A stretch of DNA of 64,000 bases, from positions 1 through 64,000 of the forward strand of contig VBHI01000210.1 in the NCBI GenBank assembly GCA_005881495.1. The letters are read 5' to 3'. Below are positions 45,967 through 55,251 of this stretch, in pieces. Numbering within the stretch: position 1 is the first letter of the stretch; each line of letters starts with the position of its first letter. The position numbers were made by a program, and so were the translations under genes. The notes under the pieces were generated by a model. It ran no database searches. It saw only the letters and a list, made by a program, of their open reading frames with translations, and had not been told where the DNA came from. The DNA is from Chloroflexota bacterium. Its GTDB lineage: Bacteria > Chloroflexota > Ktedonobacteria > Ktedonobacterales > Ktedonobacteraceae.

Positions 45967-46818
45967 ATGCGGGACAAAATGACGGTACCCGCCATCCAGG
46001 CGCGCAAGCGCGGGACAAAGCTTACAATGATGACGGCTTACGATGCTCCAACGGCACATATTGCTGACCGGGCAGGGGTGGATATTATCCTGGTAGGCGA
46101 CTCAGTGGCCAATAACGTGTTGGGTTTCGAAGATACACTCTCTGTGACGCTTGATAACATGATTTACCATACAGCCGCGGTAACGCGCACGAAACCCAGC
46201 GCGCTGGTAGTGGGAGATATGCCATGGCTGAGCTATCATATATCGGTGGAAGAGACGGTGCGCAATGCGGGACGTTTAATGCGCGAGGCTGGGGCCGGAG
46301 CTGTCAAATTAGAAGGCGGACGCAAACGACTGAAAATGGTTGAAGCGCTGATCTCCAGCGAGATTCCTGTGATGGGACACCTGGGATTGACGCCACAGTC
46401 CGTACACGCGATGGGTGGCTACCGGGTTCAGGGGAAGAGGGTCGAAGCAGCACGCGAACTGCTAGATGATGCACGCGCTCTGGCCAACGCGGGCGTGTTT
46501 GCCATCGTTTTAGAGGGCATTCCCGATGTCCTGGCAGAAGTCGTGACGAAAGAAATAGCGATTCCAACGATTGGCATTGGGGCCGGCCCACACTGCGATG
46601 GCCAGGTGCTCGTGTTTCACGATGTACTGGGCTTCAACGATATAAAGCCACCAAAATTTGTGCGGCAGTACGCGCACCTGGCCGATACAGCCACCGAAGC
46701 CCTGCAGCACTTTTTCGCAGATATCCGGGCTGGCAAGTTTCCCGCCGACGAGGAGACATACCACATTGACGAGGAGACCGCGCGGGCCTTTCATGCGCTT
46801 ACGCAACATGAGGAGTAA
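45967..46818 (+). CDS. panB: 3-methyl-2-oxobutanoate hydroxymethyltransferase
   Basis: 283 residues. Adds a hydroxymethyl group from methylene-tetrahydrofolate to ketoisovalerate to form ketopantoate, the step leading to pantoate. The motifs VGDSVANNVLG (metal-binding Asp), AVKLEGG, and GHLGLTPQSVHAMGG are all present. The ATG at 45967 with AAAGGA is the best start; the frame continues upstream to 45844, overlapping panC, but that part does not look conserved. A panE/ilvC-type reductase is not seen in the window. Confidence 0.95.
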   Translation: MRDKMTVPAIQARKRGTKLTMMTAYDAPTAHIADRAGVDIILVGDSVANNVLGFEDTLSVTLDNMIYHTAAVTRTKPSALVVGDMPWLSYHISVEETVRNAGRLMREAGAGAVKLEGGRKRLKMVEALISSEIPVMGHLGLTPQSVHAMGGYRVQGKRVEAARELLDDARALANAGVFAIVLEGIPDVLAEVVTKEIAIPTIGIGAGPHCDGQVLVFHDVLGFNDIKPPKFVRQYAHLADTATEALQHFFADIRAGKFPADEETYHIDEETARAFHALTQHEE

Positions 46819-46907
46819 ATCAGGCAAATCGAGCGAGAGGCAGAGAGATTGTGGCAAGGCTACGACGTAATGCATAAAGAGGCAGATGATAAAGAGAGGC
46901 TTCGGCC

Positions 46908-49760
46908 ATGTTGAATTGGAATGCAAGGCCACTCATGGGACGACCATCAGGGCAACCCATCATAGGGCAACCCCAAAGGTCGCCCCTCCTATACACGACG
47001 AGAATGCTCGTCGGGTTGTGCCTGGTAGGAATTGTCGCATGCGTTTTCCTTCTTGATCCTCGAACGGTCTCGGCACATCCAGCTGCGTCCTTATCCAGTG
47101 GACCAACGTTTCAGGTAAATGCAGGGTTCAATGGACGCTTCAGGGATGGGAATTGGGTACCTTTGCAGATAGCGTTCAGTAATAACGGGGCAGATTTTAG
47201 TGGAACGCTTTCGATTGAAGACCCGGCTCCCTATAATGGAGCAGCTTTAACCTCTCTATACAAAGAGCCTATCAGTTTAGCCAATGGCGCCCAAAAACAA
47301 ATCACAACATACATTCCGATTACTCTTGAAAGTCAGCTCGCCTATCAAATCACGGTCAAATTGCTCGATAGTTATGGGAATGTCGTTCGCATGCAAACGG
47401 GCACTATAACGGCGTTTGGATCAAGGGATGTTTTTGTGGGGATACTTTCCGATCAGAGCTCAGGCTTTAATCCCCTCTACAGTGTCGCGCTGCCCAGCCA
47501 GGGAGGCTCGATGATCGTCGAAACATTGAACGCCAGTACCATGCCTGACACAATGGTCGTGCTGAAAAATTTTGACCTGATCGTGCTGGATAACTTTACA
47601 ACGAGCAGCCTCGACAGTAACCAGCTTATTGCATTACAAACCTGGGTCAACCAGGGAGGAGCGCTGATTGAAGTAGGGGGACCTGAATGGAAACGCACGC
47701 TTAGCGCTCTGCCTGACAGTCTCATGCCGGTAATAGTAAACGGGACTGGCACACTGCCAGCGGGAACGCAACTCTTGCCCGTGGGAGCGCCGCCCAAAGC
47801 AGGGCAAGGCCTGATCCCAATGTCAGTTAATGCCACTGTAACGGTGAGCACGGCGACGATCCGCCAGGAGGCCCTTGGGATGGTACAAAGCACAACCGTC
47901 CTGGCAGCCGGCAAGATACCCCTGATCGTACAAGAACGCGTGGGACAGGGCGCCATCTGCTACATGGCTTTTGATCCAACACTGAACCCGGTGGTTAACT
48001 GGGTCGCAGCAAGTACGCTGTGGAGGAGCCTTGTCCAACGAACATTGGGAGATAAATTGCTCTATTCCAACAATGGTTTCTCTCCCGCCACCACGAGCAC
48101 CTTCCAAACGGCAGGCCTGGGCGGGTTATTACAAAATCTGCTAACAAACGTCTTCCCCTCGCCATGGCTGCTGGTAGTACTGGTACTTGGGTATCTTGTC
48201 ATTCTTGGGCCGGTGCGTTTCCTTATCATACGCTGGCGCAAGAGACGTGATTGGAACTGGCGCATTTTGTTATGTAGCATTGTCGTCTTCTCCCTCCTCA
48301 CGTACGGGCTTGCCATTCAACAGAAAGGCTCTTCTATTCTGAGCAATAGCGTCTCGATCGTTCAACTGAACAACGGCGGCTCCTCGTGTTCGCAATCCAT
48401 CGGCGTGCTGGATAATTCCGCTCTCTACAATGTAGGCCCCGATTTATCGAGAGGCTACATTGTAGGCCCCGATTTATCGAGGGCGCAACGCTGTACGGAG
48501 GCCCACATTACCTCGTATGTGGGAGTCTTTGTTTTGAACCAGGGCGATTACCAGGTACATATTCCCGGCAATGGCCTGGTCCAACCAGTGGTAGACCAGA
48601 ACGACCCCGGGCTTACCACGCAAAGTGGACCGCTGGCTACAATTGCCCCTGGACAAAATGGCACTGAGGTAAGCTTACCAGGAGTAAGCTTTTCGACGAC
48701 TCGTTCGCTGCTCTCGGACCGCGATAGCCAGGTACAAGGCGGTATCAATTCGCAACTGACGCTACAGAATGGCATGCTCAACGGTACAGTGACTAACACA
48801 CTCAGCTATGGTCTCAGCGATGTCTATGTGTTAATGACCAATAGCTTTGCTCGTATTGGACATCTCGCGGCAGGCCAGAGCAAACAAATCAGCCTGCGCA
48901 TAAACAACGCTTCCAACAACCCTGGAATGACACTTGCCGATCAGCTCGCCGCGAGCAACAGCCTATCTACTCCGTATGTGACCGGTAATACTGGCACAAC
49001 GCCGCAGACCGATTTGCAGCGGCACATGGCAATTTTGGCGGCACTGAGTGGTGAAGCGGGAAATTATGGCTTCTGTGGCGGAGGTCCATGCAGGGTAATA
49101 TCCGCGCCAAGTGGAAACACCTACAACGTTTATGGGAGCCCTGGGCAGAGTATTGTAGACGGCAGTGATCCACTGTTAGTAGCAGGATCACCCGCCACGT
49201 TGCTTGGTTGGGCAGATATACCACGCGGGACAAATAGTGTGGTCGTCAATGGCACAACCCCCGCAGGTTTGCAAGAGACCCTGGTGCAGTCGCCTCTCAA
49301 CATGACATTTTCCGGTATTTTACATCTGCCGGCAAACTTTATCAGTGGTCAGTTAATCGATGTACAGGGCACCAATGTACAATATCAGTATGGAGGCGCC
49401 TACATAATGACCACCGGCAGTATGACTTTTGAGTTCCCCATTCATTTTGGAGCAAAACAGCAGGTGAGCAGTTTACGGTTCTCAGAACCCCTCAATCTTT
49501 CGCAAAAAGTGAGTCTGTCAACCTCACCGATCTCAGGTACGGTAGCCGCAGCGAACCGGCTGCAGGTGCACCTGTACAACTGGCAGACATACTCGTGGGA
49601 CGCCATCCCGCTCAATGGGTTCACTTTTGCAACATCAAACACCAGGGCGTACGTCAGTTCAGATGGGCGCATTCTTTTGCAATTATCAAACCAGGATAGC
49701 ACAGTAGGTACCATTCTCTTTGGCAGGCCTTCGCTGGACCTGCAAGGCACAGTCTCTTAA
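46908..49760 (+). CDS. large membrane-anchored protein, first gene of the ABC-MoxR-VWA operon
   Basis: 950 residues, no family recognised with certainty. A signal anchor at about 31-49 is followed by an extracytoplasmic part with a beta-sandwich-like region (about 65-160) and a GATase-like segment (about 195-250; LIVLDNFTTSSL, WVNQGGALIEVGGPEW) lacking a catalytic Cys. Two adjacent membrane helices follow (about 420-442 and 455-472). The remaining 480 residues are beta-rich. Residues 507-526 are two copies of a ten-residue unit encoded by a tandem repeat. Similar large proteins accompany ABC-2 systems of the gliding-motility type, but that is only analogy. AAAGAGAGG is eight bases before the ATG; the ATPase gene follows after 13 bases. 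Confidence 0.75.
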   Translation: MLNWNARPLMGRPSGQPIIGQPQRSPLLYTTRMLVGLCLVGIVACVFLLDPRTVSAHPAASLSSGPTFQVNAGFNGRFRDGNWVPLQIAFSNNGADFSGTLSIEDPAPYNGAALTSLYKEPISLANGAQKQITTYIPITLESQLAYQITVKLLDSYGNVVRMQTGTITAFGSRDVFVGILSDQSSGFNPLYSVALPSQGGSMIVETLNASTMPDTMVVLKNFDLIVLDNFTTSSLDSNQLIALQTWVNQGGALIEVGGPEWKRTLSALPDSLMPVIVNGTGTLPAGTQLLPVGAPPKAGQGLIPMSVNATVTVSTATIRQEALGMVQSTTVLAAGKIPLIVQERVGQGAICYMAFDPTLNPVVNWVAASTLWRSLVQRTLGDKLLYSNNGFSPATTSTFQTAGLGGLLQNLLTNVFPSPWLLVVLVLGYLVILGPVRFLIIRWRKRRDWNWRILLCSIVVFSLLTYGLAIQQKGSSILSNSVSIVQLNNGGSSCSQSIGVLDNSALYNVGPDLSRGYIVGPDLSRAQRCTEAHITSYVGVFVLNQGDYQVHIPGNGLVQPVVDQNDPGLTTQSGPLATIAPGQNGTEVSLPGVSFSTTRSLLSDRDSQVQGGINSQLTLQNGMLNGTVTNTLSYGLSDVYVLMTNSFARIGHLAAGQSKQISLRINNASNNPGMTLADQLAASNSLSTPYVTGNTGTTPQTDLQRHMAILAALSGEAGNYGFCGGGPCRVISAPSGNTYNVYGSPGQSIVDGSDPLLVAGSPATLLGWADIPRGTNSVVVNGTTPAGLQETLVQSPLNMTFSGILHLPANFISGQLIDVQGTNVQYQYGGAYIMTTGSMTFEFPIHFGAKQQVSSLRFSEPLNLSQKVSLSTSPISGTVAAANRLQVHLYNWQTYSWDAIPLNGFTFATSNTRAYVSSDGRILLQLSNQDSTVGTILFGRPSLDLQGTVS
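48426..48485 (+). repeat. two tandem copies of a 30-bp repeat unit inside a coding frame
   Basis: Unit 1 (48426-48455) and unit 2 (48456-48485) share a TGTAGGCCCCGATTTATCGA core (48431-48450, 48461-48480). Thirty bases equal ten codons, so both copies keep the frame and encode YNVGPDLSRG and YIVGPDLSRA. The core resembles the intergenic copy at 40798. Confidence 0.85.
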
Positions 49761-49773
49761 GAAAAAGGGCAAA

Positions 49774-50712
49774 ATGATCAAAATACAGCATGTTTCTAAA
49801 AGCTATCGCAGAGTTGACGCGCTTAAAGACCTCAGCCTGGAGATACCACAAGGCTCCATCTATGGCCTGATCGGGCCAAATGGAGCAGGAAAAACAACGC
49901 TGATTCGTATCCTGGCGGCACTACTCATCCCAAATGCAGGCCTGGTCTGGTTTGACGGGGAAGAGGTAAGCAAGACGCCGGCGCTCATCCAAAGAAAGGT
50001 TGGCTATATGCCGGATTTCTTCGGCGTCTATCCCGACCTGACCTCGGTTGAATATCTCGAATTTTATGCTGGCATCCATGGTATACCACGCAAGAAGCAG
50101 GCCAGTACCGTCAACGATTTGCTCGAACTGGTTGACCTTAGCTCGAAGCGGGATGCGCTCGTGGAGACGCTCTCGCGTGGCATGAAGCAGCGACTCTGCC
50201 TGGCACGCGCACTGGTACATGATCCAGAGGTGCTGCTGCTCGATGAGCCAGCGTCGGGACTGGATCCGCGCGCCCGTGTGGAGCTACGCGAACTCCTGCG
50301 CACACTACAGAGTATGGGGAAAACGATCATTATCAGTTCGCATATCTTGCTAGAACTTGCGGAAATGTGCACAGATATCGCCATTATCCAGGGAGGGCAA
50401 CTGGTGTTGGCAGGGGACGTTGAGCAGGTGACACGACGGTTGGATGGCGGGCAGCACATTGAAATTCGCGTACTGGAGTGCGTACCCGAGACAACTGAGG
50501 CGCTCAAAGAAATCGAGGGCATCAGCAACGTCACAAGCGAGAATGGAGACGTTATACAGGCCGAGTTCATTGGAGATGACCGGGCCTTGCATAGGGTACT
50601 TGCCACATTGATCACCAAAGGCATACCTGTTGTTTCTTTCGCGCCACGCAGTAGCGGTGGTCGTCTTGAAGAAGTTTTCATGAGTATAACGGAAGGAAGC
50701 AGCCCAACATGA
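49774..50712 (+). CDS. ABC transporter ATP-binding protein (ABC-2 type)
   Basis: 312 residues. Walker A GPNGAGKT (34-41), signature LSRGMKQR (133-140), Walker B LLLDEP (154-159) and a switch His region in IIISSHILLE. The C-terminal 80 residues have the ferredoxin-like appendix common in ABC-2 drug or lipid exporters. The ATG at 49774 lies a few bases after AAAAAGGG. It powers the permease encoded next, whose start overlaps its stop by four bases. Confidence 0.95.
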   Translation: MIKIQHVSKSYRRVDALKDLSLEIPQGSIYGLIGPNGAGKTTLIRILAALLIPNAGLVWFDGEEVSKTPALIQRKVGYMPDFFGVYPDLTSVEYLEFYAGIHGIPRKKQASTVNDLLELVDLSSKRDALVETLSRGMKQRLCLARALVHDPEVLLLDEPASGLDPRARVELRELLRTLQSMGKTIIISSHILLELAEMCTDIAIIQGGQLVLAGDVEQVTRRLDGGQHIEIRVLECVPETTEALKEIEGISNVTSENGDVIQAEFIGDDRALHRVLATLITKGIPVVSFAPRSSGGRLEEVFMSITEGSSPT

Positions 50713-51578
50713 CCTTCGCAGCCTTGCTCACCAAAGAATTACGCCTGCGCCTGCGCCGTGAACGGACCATCTGGGTGCTCATTACATACCTGCTGGTGAT
50801 GACGCTGCTGGGGTTCCTCTTTATCAGCCGGACGAACATATACAACAGCAACTCAGTGAGTACCCTGGGGCTTGGTCTTTATACCCTGCTCGTGTTTGTG
50901 CAGCTTTTTCTGATTATGTTTATCACGCCTGCCTTTACCGCTACATCGATCAACGGAGAAAAGGAGCGGCAGACCTTTGACCTGCTGTTGTGTTCGCGGC
51001 TCTCCGCTTTTGAACTGGTGGCAGGCAAACTGGTGGCAGGATTGGCAAACGCGCTCTTGCTGATCGCCGCGTCCATACCACTCTTCAGCGTGGTTTTCTT
51101 TTTCGGAGGAGTGGGACCGGCGCAAGTCTTTCAGGCGATGCTGGTTTTTGTGGTCACCGCCATTGTGGTGGGTACATTCGGCCTTTTCTGCTCAACGCTT
51201 TTGAAGCGCCCGCCGGTCTCTATCGCCATAGCATATATGTTTTGTGTTATCTGGGTGTTCACGCCGTGGTTACTGAGTTTCCTGCTGCAACTTAGCGCGC
51301 CGTTTAATGGGAGCGCGCAAGGGTCTTACATTTTCCTTGGCAATCCCATTCTCGCAATGATCAGTACATTTACATTTGGAGTGGGACCTCCAATTGGGAC
51401 CGTCTCACTCTTTGGCACAAGCCTGGCGCCGTGGATCACCTACACCATCATCAACCTCCTGCTGACCATCGTATTGCTTCTTCTTAGCACATGGCTTGTG
51501 AAACCCTATCCCATTAGTCGCCTCTCGCGATTGATGGAGAAACGCCCGCGCAAAGCGCGGGCAGCGGCGACGGTTTAA
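50709..51578 (+). CDS. ABC-2 type transporter permease
   Basis: 289 residues with six hydrophobic segments and the ABC-2 layout: helix 1 at about 20-40, then a second at about 58-78, TAFTATSINGEKERQTFDLLL between helices 2 and 3, and the remaining helices to the C terminus. The overlap with the ATPase gene (ATGA at 50709) indicates a fixed pair. Substrate unknown; the following genes suggest it serves the membrane VWA/MoxR assembly rather than a nutrient. Confidence 0.92.
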   Translation: MTFAALLTKELRLRLRRERTIWVLITYLLVMTLLGFLFISRTNIYNSNSVSTLGLGLYTLLVFVQLFLIMFITPAFTATSINGEKERQTFDLLLCSRLSAFELVAGKLVAGLANALLLIAASIPLFSVVFFFGGVGPAQVFQAMLVFVVTAIVVGTFGLFCSTLLKRPPVSIAIAYMFCVIWVFTPWLLSFLLQLSAPFNGSAQGSYIFLGNPILAMISTFTFGVGPPIGTVSLFGTSLAPWITYTIINLLLTIVLLLLSTWLVKPYPISRLSRLMEKRPRKARAAATV

Positions 51579-51598
51579 AGAAAGAAGGGGTGAGAAAA

Positions 51599-53176
51599 AT
51601 GAGTAGCGCAGCATCGCCAGGCCAGGCCAGGGTTCGTTTGGGCACAGCTCGCATCGATGGCGAGCCGTTATTAGCGCAACTGCGTCCCTGGCGCAGGCGG
51701 CTGATACTACAGCAGGCCCTGACCTGGACGGGGCGAGGCGCCATCGTGGGGTTTTCCCTGGCGTTACTAGTGCTGTTGACCGCACGCCTCCTGCCATGGG
51801 CGGCTGCTCCGTACTGGGCATTCGGTATCGGGGTAACTTGTATAGCGGTTACATTTGGCGCTGCCTTATGGTTTCGCCCCTCGCTGGCCCGTACCACGCG
51901 GCTGGTAGACACCCTGCTGTCATTGCATGATCGTTTGAGCACAGCATGGGAGATGCGCAACGAAAACGCACCACTTTTCGGCTTGCAGCGACGCGACGCG
52001 CTCAAGCAATTGGGGAAACACTCGCCACGAACAGCTATTTCACTGCGACCTCAGCGTTCCAACCTGATTATCGCCGGTATTGTCGTTGTTCTGCTGGCAT
52101 TACTGCTACTTCTGCCAAATCCCATGACGGCGCTATTGCAACAACAGGCGGCATTTCAGGCACGGATCGCGAAACAAATTGCCGCAATTGATCACGTACG
52201 GTCAGTGACCCTGCAACAGGCAAACATGCCGGCGACAGAACGTGCGCAAATCGATCAGATTTTGCGCGAACTACAGACAAAACTGCAAAATGCGCAGAAT
52301 CAGGCGCAGGCACAGCAGGCAATCGCCGAAGCACAGGCTCAACTCAACCAGCTGCGCGATCCTCAGGCGGCCAATAAAGCACAGGCTCAACTGGCCGCCA
52401 GTTCAGCGCTGCAGGACAGCCACAATACTAATTTGAGCGCAATAGGTCAGGCACTGGCCAAAAATGATAGCAAAGGCCTGGCCGACGCGCTAAAGAACCT
52501 GGCCGCGCAAGTGAGCAAGATGACGCCGGCACAACGGGCGCAGCTTGCGCAGCAGTTGGAACAGGCGGCGAACCAGGCACAACAGAACCCAAATCTCAGT
52601 GCGGCACTACACCAGCTTGCCCGCTCGGTTGCCGGCGGCAGCACAAGCGAGATCTCCGACGCGAGCAAAGCCATACAGGCAGCCGCGGCGCAGGACGCCG
52701 CAACGCAAGCCCAGAACAATACCATTAACCAGGTCTCACAAAGTCTGCAACAGGCGGCCAACGCCCTCACCTCAGCCACAGATGGGACCACCGCGCAGAA
52801 TCAGAACCAGGCACAACAACAGGCGCAGGGGCAACAACAGGCACAGGGACAACAACAGGGAAAGGGTCAAGGGCAGGCATTACAACCGGGGCAAGGCAGC
52901 AAAGGTGGATTGGGAAATGGCGGCAGAGGGAACAACCCCGGCAGTAAAACAGGGAAGAACGAAACGGTCACTGTGCCAGGGCAGATTGGCTCTGGCACCA
53001 GCACACAAAGCAATGATGGCAGCAACGGCGTCGTGCAGAACGGTAGTACCGTCCCATATTCTCAAGTCATCCAGCAGTATAGTCAGATGGCACACGACGC
53101 CATTGATAATAGCAGCATATCACCATCGCTCAAAGATCTTGTTCACAGCTATTTCAATACATTAGAAGGGCAATAG
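51599..53176 (+). CDS. membrane protein with coiled-coil and Gln/Gly-rich region (DUF4175-like)
   Basis: About 525 residues. Two membrane segments at about 45-95 and a third at about 158-176 are followed by a long Gln/Ala-rich coiled-coil (about 180-365) and a Gln/Gly/Asn-rich low-complexity stretch (about 395-470). The C-terminal 30 residues are ordered-looking. Similar proteins (DUF4175 type) sit beside MoxR and VWA genes in other phyla; the function is unknown. Start at ATG 51599, eight bases after AAAGAAGGGG. The MoxR gene begins six bases after its stop. Confidence 0.78.
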   Translation: MSSAASPGQARVRLGTARIDGEPLLAQLRPWRRRLILQQALTWTGRGAIVGFSLALLVLLTARLLPWAAAPYWAFGIGVTCIAVTFGAALWFRPSLARTTRLVDTLLSLHDRLSTAWEMRNENAPLFGLQRRDALKQLGKHSPRTAISLRPQRSNLIIAGIVVVLLALLLLLPNPMTALLQQQAAFQARIAKQIAAIDHVRSVTLQQANMPATERAQIDQILRELQTKLQNAQNQAQAQQAIAEAQAQLNQLRDPQAANKAQAQLAASSALQDSHNTNLSAIGQALAKNDSKGLADALKNLAAQVSKMTPAQRAQLAQQLEQAANQAQQNPNLSAALHQLARSVAGGSTSEISDASKAIQAAAAQDAATQAQNNTINQVSQSLQQAANALTSATDGTTAQNQNQAQQQAQGQQQAQGQQQGKGQGQALQPGQGSKGGLGNGGRGNNPGSKTGKNETVTVPGQIGSGTSTQSNDGSNGVVQNGSTVPYSQVIQQYSQMAHDAIDNSSISPSLKDLVHSYFNTLEGQ

Positions 53177-53182
53177 GAAGCA

Positions 53183-54283
53183 ATGGCAAATACAAGTGAA
53201 AATACTGCTCCCCAGGTTGGCACTCAGATACCAGATGACCGTCTGCAGAAAGGAAATGATGCACGATCTGCTGTCAGCGATGCTCAATACGAAGGGCCGA
53301 GTGAGGCCGACATTACAGAGTTCATCGATATCGCGCAGCAGCTGGAAAAAGAACTGACTTCCATTGTGATTGGTCAGGAGCGGGTTGTGCGCGAGTTACT
53401 GTTAGCATTGCTCTCGGGTGGACATGTGCTGCTGGAGGGCGTGCCGGGGCTGGGCAAGACATTGCTGGTGCGAACGCTGTCAGAGGCGCTCTCGCTCAAA
53501 TTCGCGCGCATTCAATTTACACCGGACTTGATGCCAGCCGATATTGTCGGTACAACGATCGTCAGCGAGCAGTCAGATAATAATTCGAAGGGGAGTAAAC
53601 GTGTTTTCAGCTTCCAGGCTGGCCCTATCTTCGCCAATATAGTACTGGCCGACGAGATCAACCGCGCGACGCCCAAGACACAATCGGCTCTGCTTGAGGG
53701 GATGCAGGAGCGAACTGTGAGCGTTGGCGATACCACGCGCCCATTGCCGAAACCCTTCTTCGTGCTGGCCACGCAGAATCCACTGGAAATGGAGGGAACC
53801 TATGCCCTGCCGGAGGCCCAGCTTGATCGCTTCCTCCTCAAAATTATGGTGCGTTTCCCCAATCCCAGTGACCTGCTGCAGATCATTGATTCGACGGTGG
53901 GCATACAGACAAACCAGGCAAAACAGGTCGCCTCGGGCGAGCAACTACTGAAACTGATTGAGACAGCGAAGGCGGTCCCGGTGGCAACGCACCTGAAGGA
54001 GTACGCGGTGCGCCTGTTGCTGGCAACCCATCCTGAGCGGGAGGAGGCACCCGAGAAGGTGCGTAGTTTTGTGCGTTACGGGGCTAGCCCACGCGGCTTA
54101 CAGGCGATGATTATGACGGCGAAGGTGCGGGCGCTGCTCGAGAGCCGCTTTAATGTGTCCCAGGAGGATATCAGGGAAGTAGCGCTGCCGGCGCTGCGGC
54201 ACCGCTTGATTTTGAATTTTGATGGCTTAGCGGAGGGGATTACGCCGGAAGAGGTGATTGAAGGGGTTATTGGGGAGATATAA
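53183..54283 (+). CDS. MoxR-family AAA+ ATPase
   Basis: 366 residues. The N-terminal 45 residues are unstructured. Walker A GVPGLGKT (86-93), Walker B VLADEIN (154-160), sensor 1 in FVLATQNPLEMEGTY, and the C-terminal lid region (VRYGASPRGLQAMIM) are typical of MoxR. MoxR proteins act as chaperones that mature or remodel VWA-containing partners, which are encoded in the next three genes. This functional link is established for other systems and inferred here. Confidence 0.95.
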   Translation: MANTSENTAPQVGTQIPDDRLQKGNDARSAVSDAQYEGPSEADITEFIDIAQQLEKELTSIVIGQERVVRELLLALLSGGHVLLEGVPGLGKTLLVRTLSEALSLKFARIQFTPDLMPADIVGTTIVSEQSDNNSKGSKRVFSFQAGPIFANIVLADEINRATPKTQSALLEGMQERTVSVGDTTRPLPKPFFVLATQNPLEMEGTYALPEAQLDRFLLKIMVRFPNPSDLLQIIDSTVGIQTNQAKQVASGEQLLKLIETAKAVPVATHLKEYAVRLLLATHPEREEAPEKVRSFVRYGASPRGLQAMIMTAKVRALLESRFNVSQEDIREVALPALRHRLILNFDGLAEGITPEEVIEGVIGEI

Positions 54284-54309
54284 TCAAGGATAGAAAATAG
54301 GAAAACAAC

Positions 54310-55209
54310 ATGGTGAATGAACGTGCAACTTCACGTTTTCCATTGGATTCCGGGGTACTGCAAAGGTTGGATAGCCTGGCGCTTTTGACGCGGAGGCCGA
54401 TGGCAACGGGAAGGCCAGGGAGGCGGCGCTCGCCGCTGGCTGGCTCATCGATGGAGTTCGCGGACTACCGGCGTTACACACCGGGAGACGACTTTCGGCG
54501 CATCGATTGGCGGGCTTATGCACGGCTGGAGCGGCTCTTCCTGCGCGTTTTCGAGGCCGAGGAAAATCTGACGGTGACAGTGCTGGTGGATTGTTCCGAC
54601 TCTATGTCTTACGGCCTTCCAACGAAGGCATCGCTGGCGATGGAACTGGCGGCCGCGCTGGCCTATGTGGCGCTGAAGTGCGAGGATAGTGTGATAGTGG
54701 GGGCGTTGACGGATAAACTGACGACATACCGGCGCGTGGGAAGCGGCAAGAACGCGGTGTGGAGCGTTGGCGAATTCTTGCAACGTTTGCCGCGTTCAGG
54801 TACCACCGATTTGAATCGCGCACTGTATGATTTGGGAAGGATTGTGAACAGGCCGGGACTGACGATCGTCATCTCTGATTTTCTAGCTCCTGGCGGCTAC
54901 CAAACGGGGATACAGGCGCTGCGACAATTACGGCAGGAAGTGGCGCTGCTACAAATCCTGGCACCGGATGAACTGGAACCGGACATACAGGGCGACTGGC
55001 AGCTACAAGATAGCGAAGGCGCAGGAAATGTCGATGTGAGCGTGTCACCGGCAGTCTTGCAGGCATATCGAGCGCGCCTGGCGACGTTCACACAGGAGCT
55101 GGCTGCATTTGCCCATAGCTACGCTATAACGTATACATTGATTTCGAGTGACACCACTGTGATTGACGTTGTACAGCGTATATTACGGCAGGTTGAACTT
55201 GTCAAATGA
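54310..55209 (+). CDS. DUF58 domain protein
   Basis: 299 residues with the DUF58 signature EFADYRRYTPGDDFRRIDWRAYARL (residues about 49-73) and a VWA-like fold with an intact D94-x-S96-x-S98 metal site in LVDCSDSM. No membrane segment. DUF58 proteins are regular partners of MoxR ATPases. AGGAAA is about seven bases before the ATG. Its position between moxR and the two membrane VWA genes is the standard order. Confidence 0.93.
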   Translation: MVNERATSRFPLDSGVLQRLDSLALLTRRPMATGRPGRRRSPLAGSSMEFADYRRYTPGDDFRRIDWRAYARLERLFLRVFEAEENLTVTVLVDCSDSMSYGLPTKASLAMELAAALAYVALKCEDSVIVGALTDKLTTYRRVGSGKNAVWSVGEFLQRLPRSGTTDLNRALYDLGRIVNRPGLTIVISDFLAPGGYQTGIQALRQLRQEVALLQILAPDELEPDIQGDWQLQDSEGAGNVDVSVSPAVLQAYRARLATFTQELAAFAHSYAITYTLISSDTTVIDVVQRILRQVELVK

Positions 55210-55251
55210 GAGATAGCGGCCGTCCTCGCGACTGCCAAAGAAAGAGATGTG

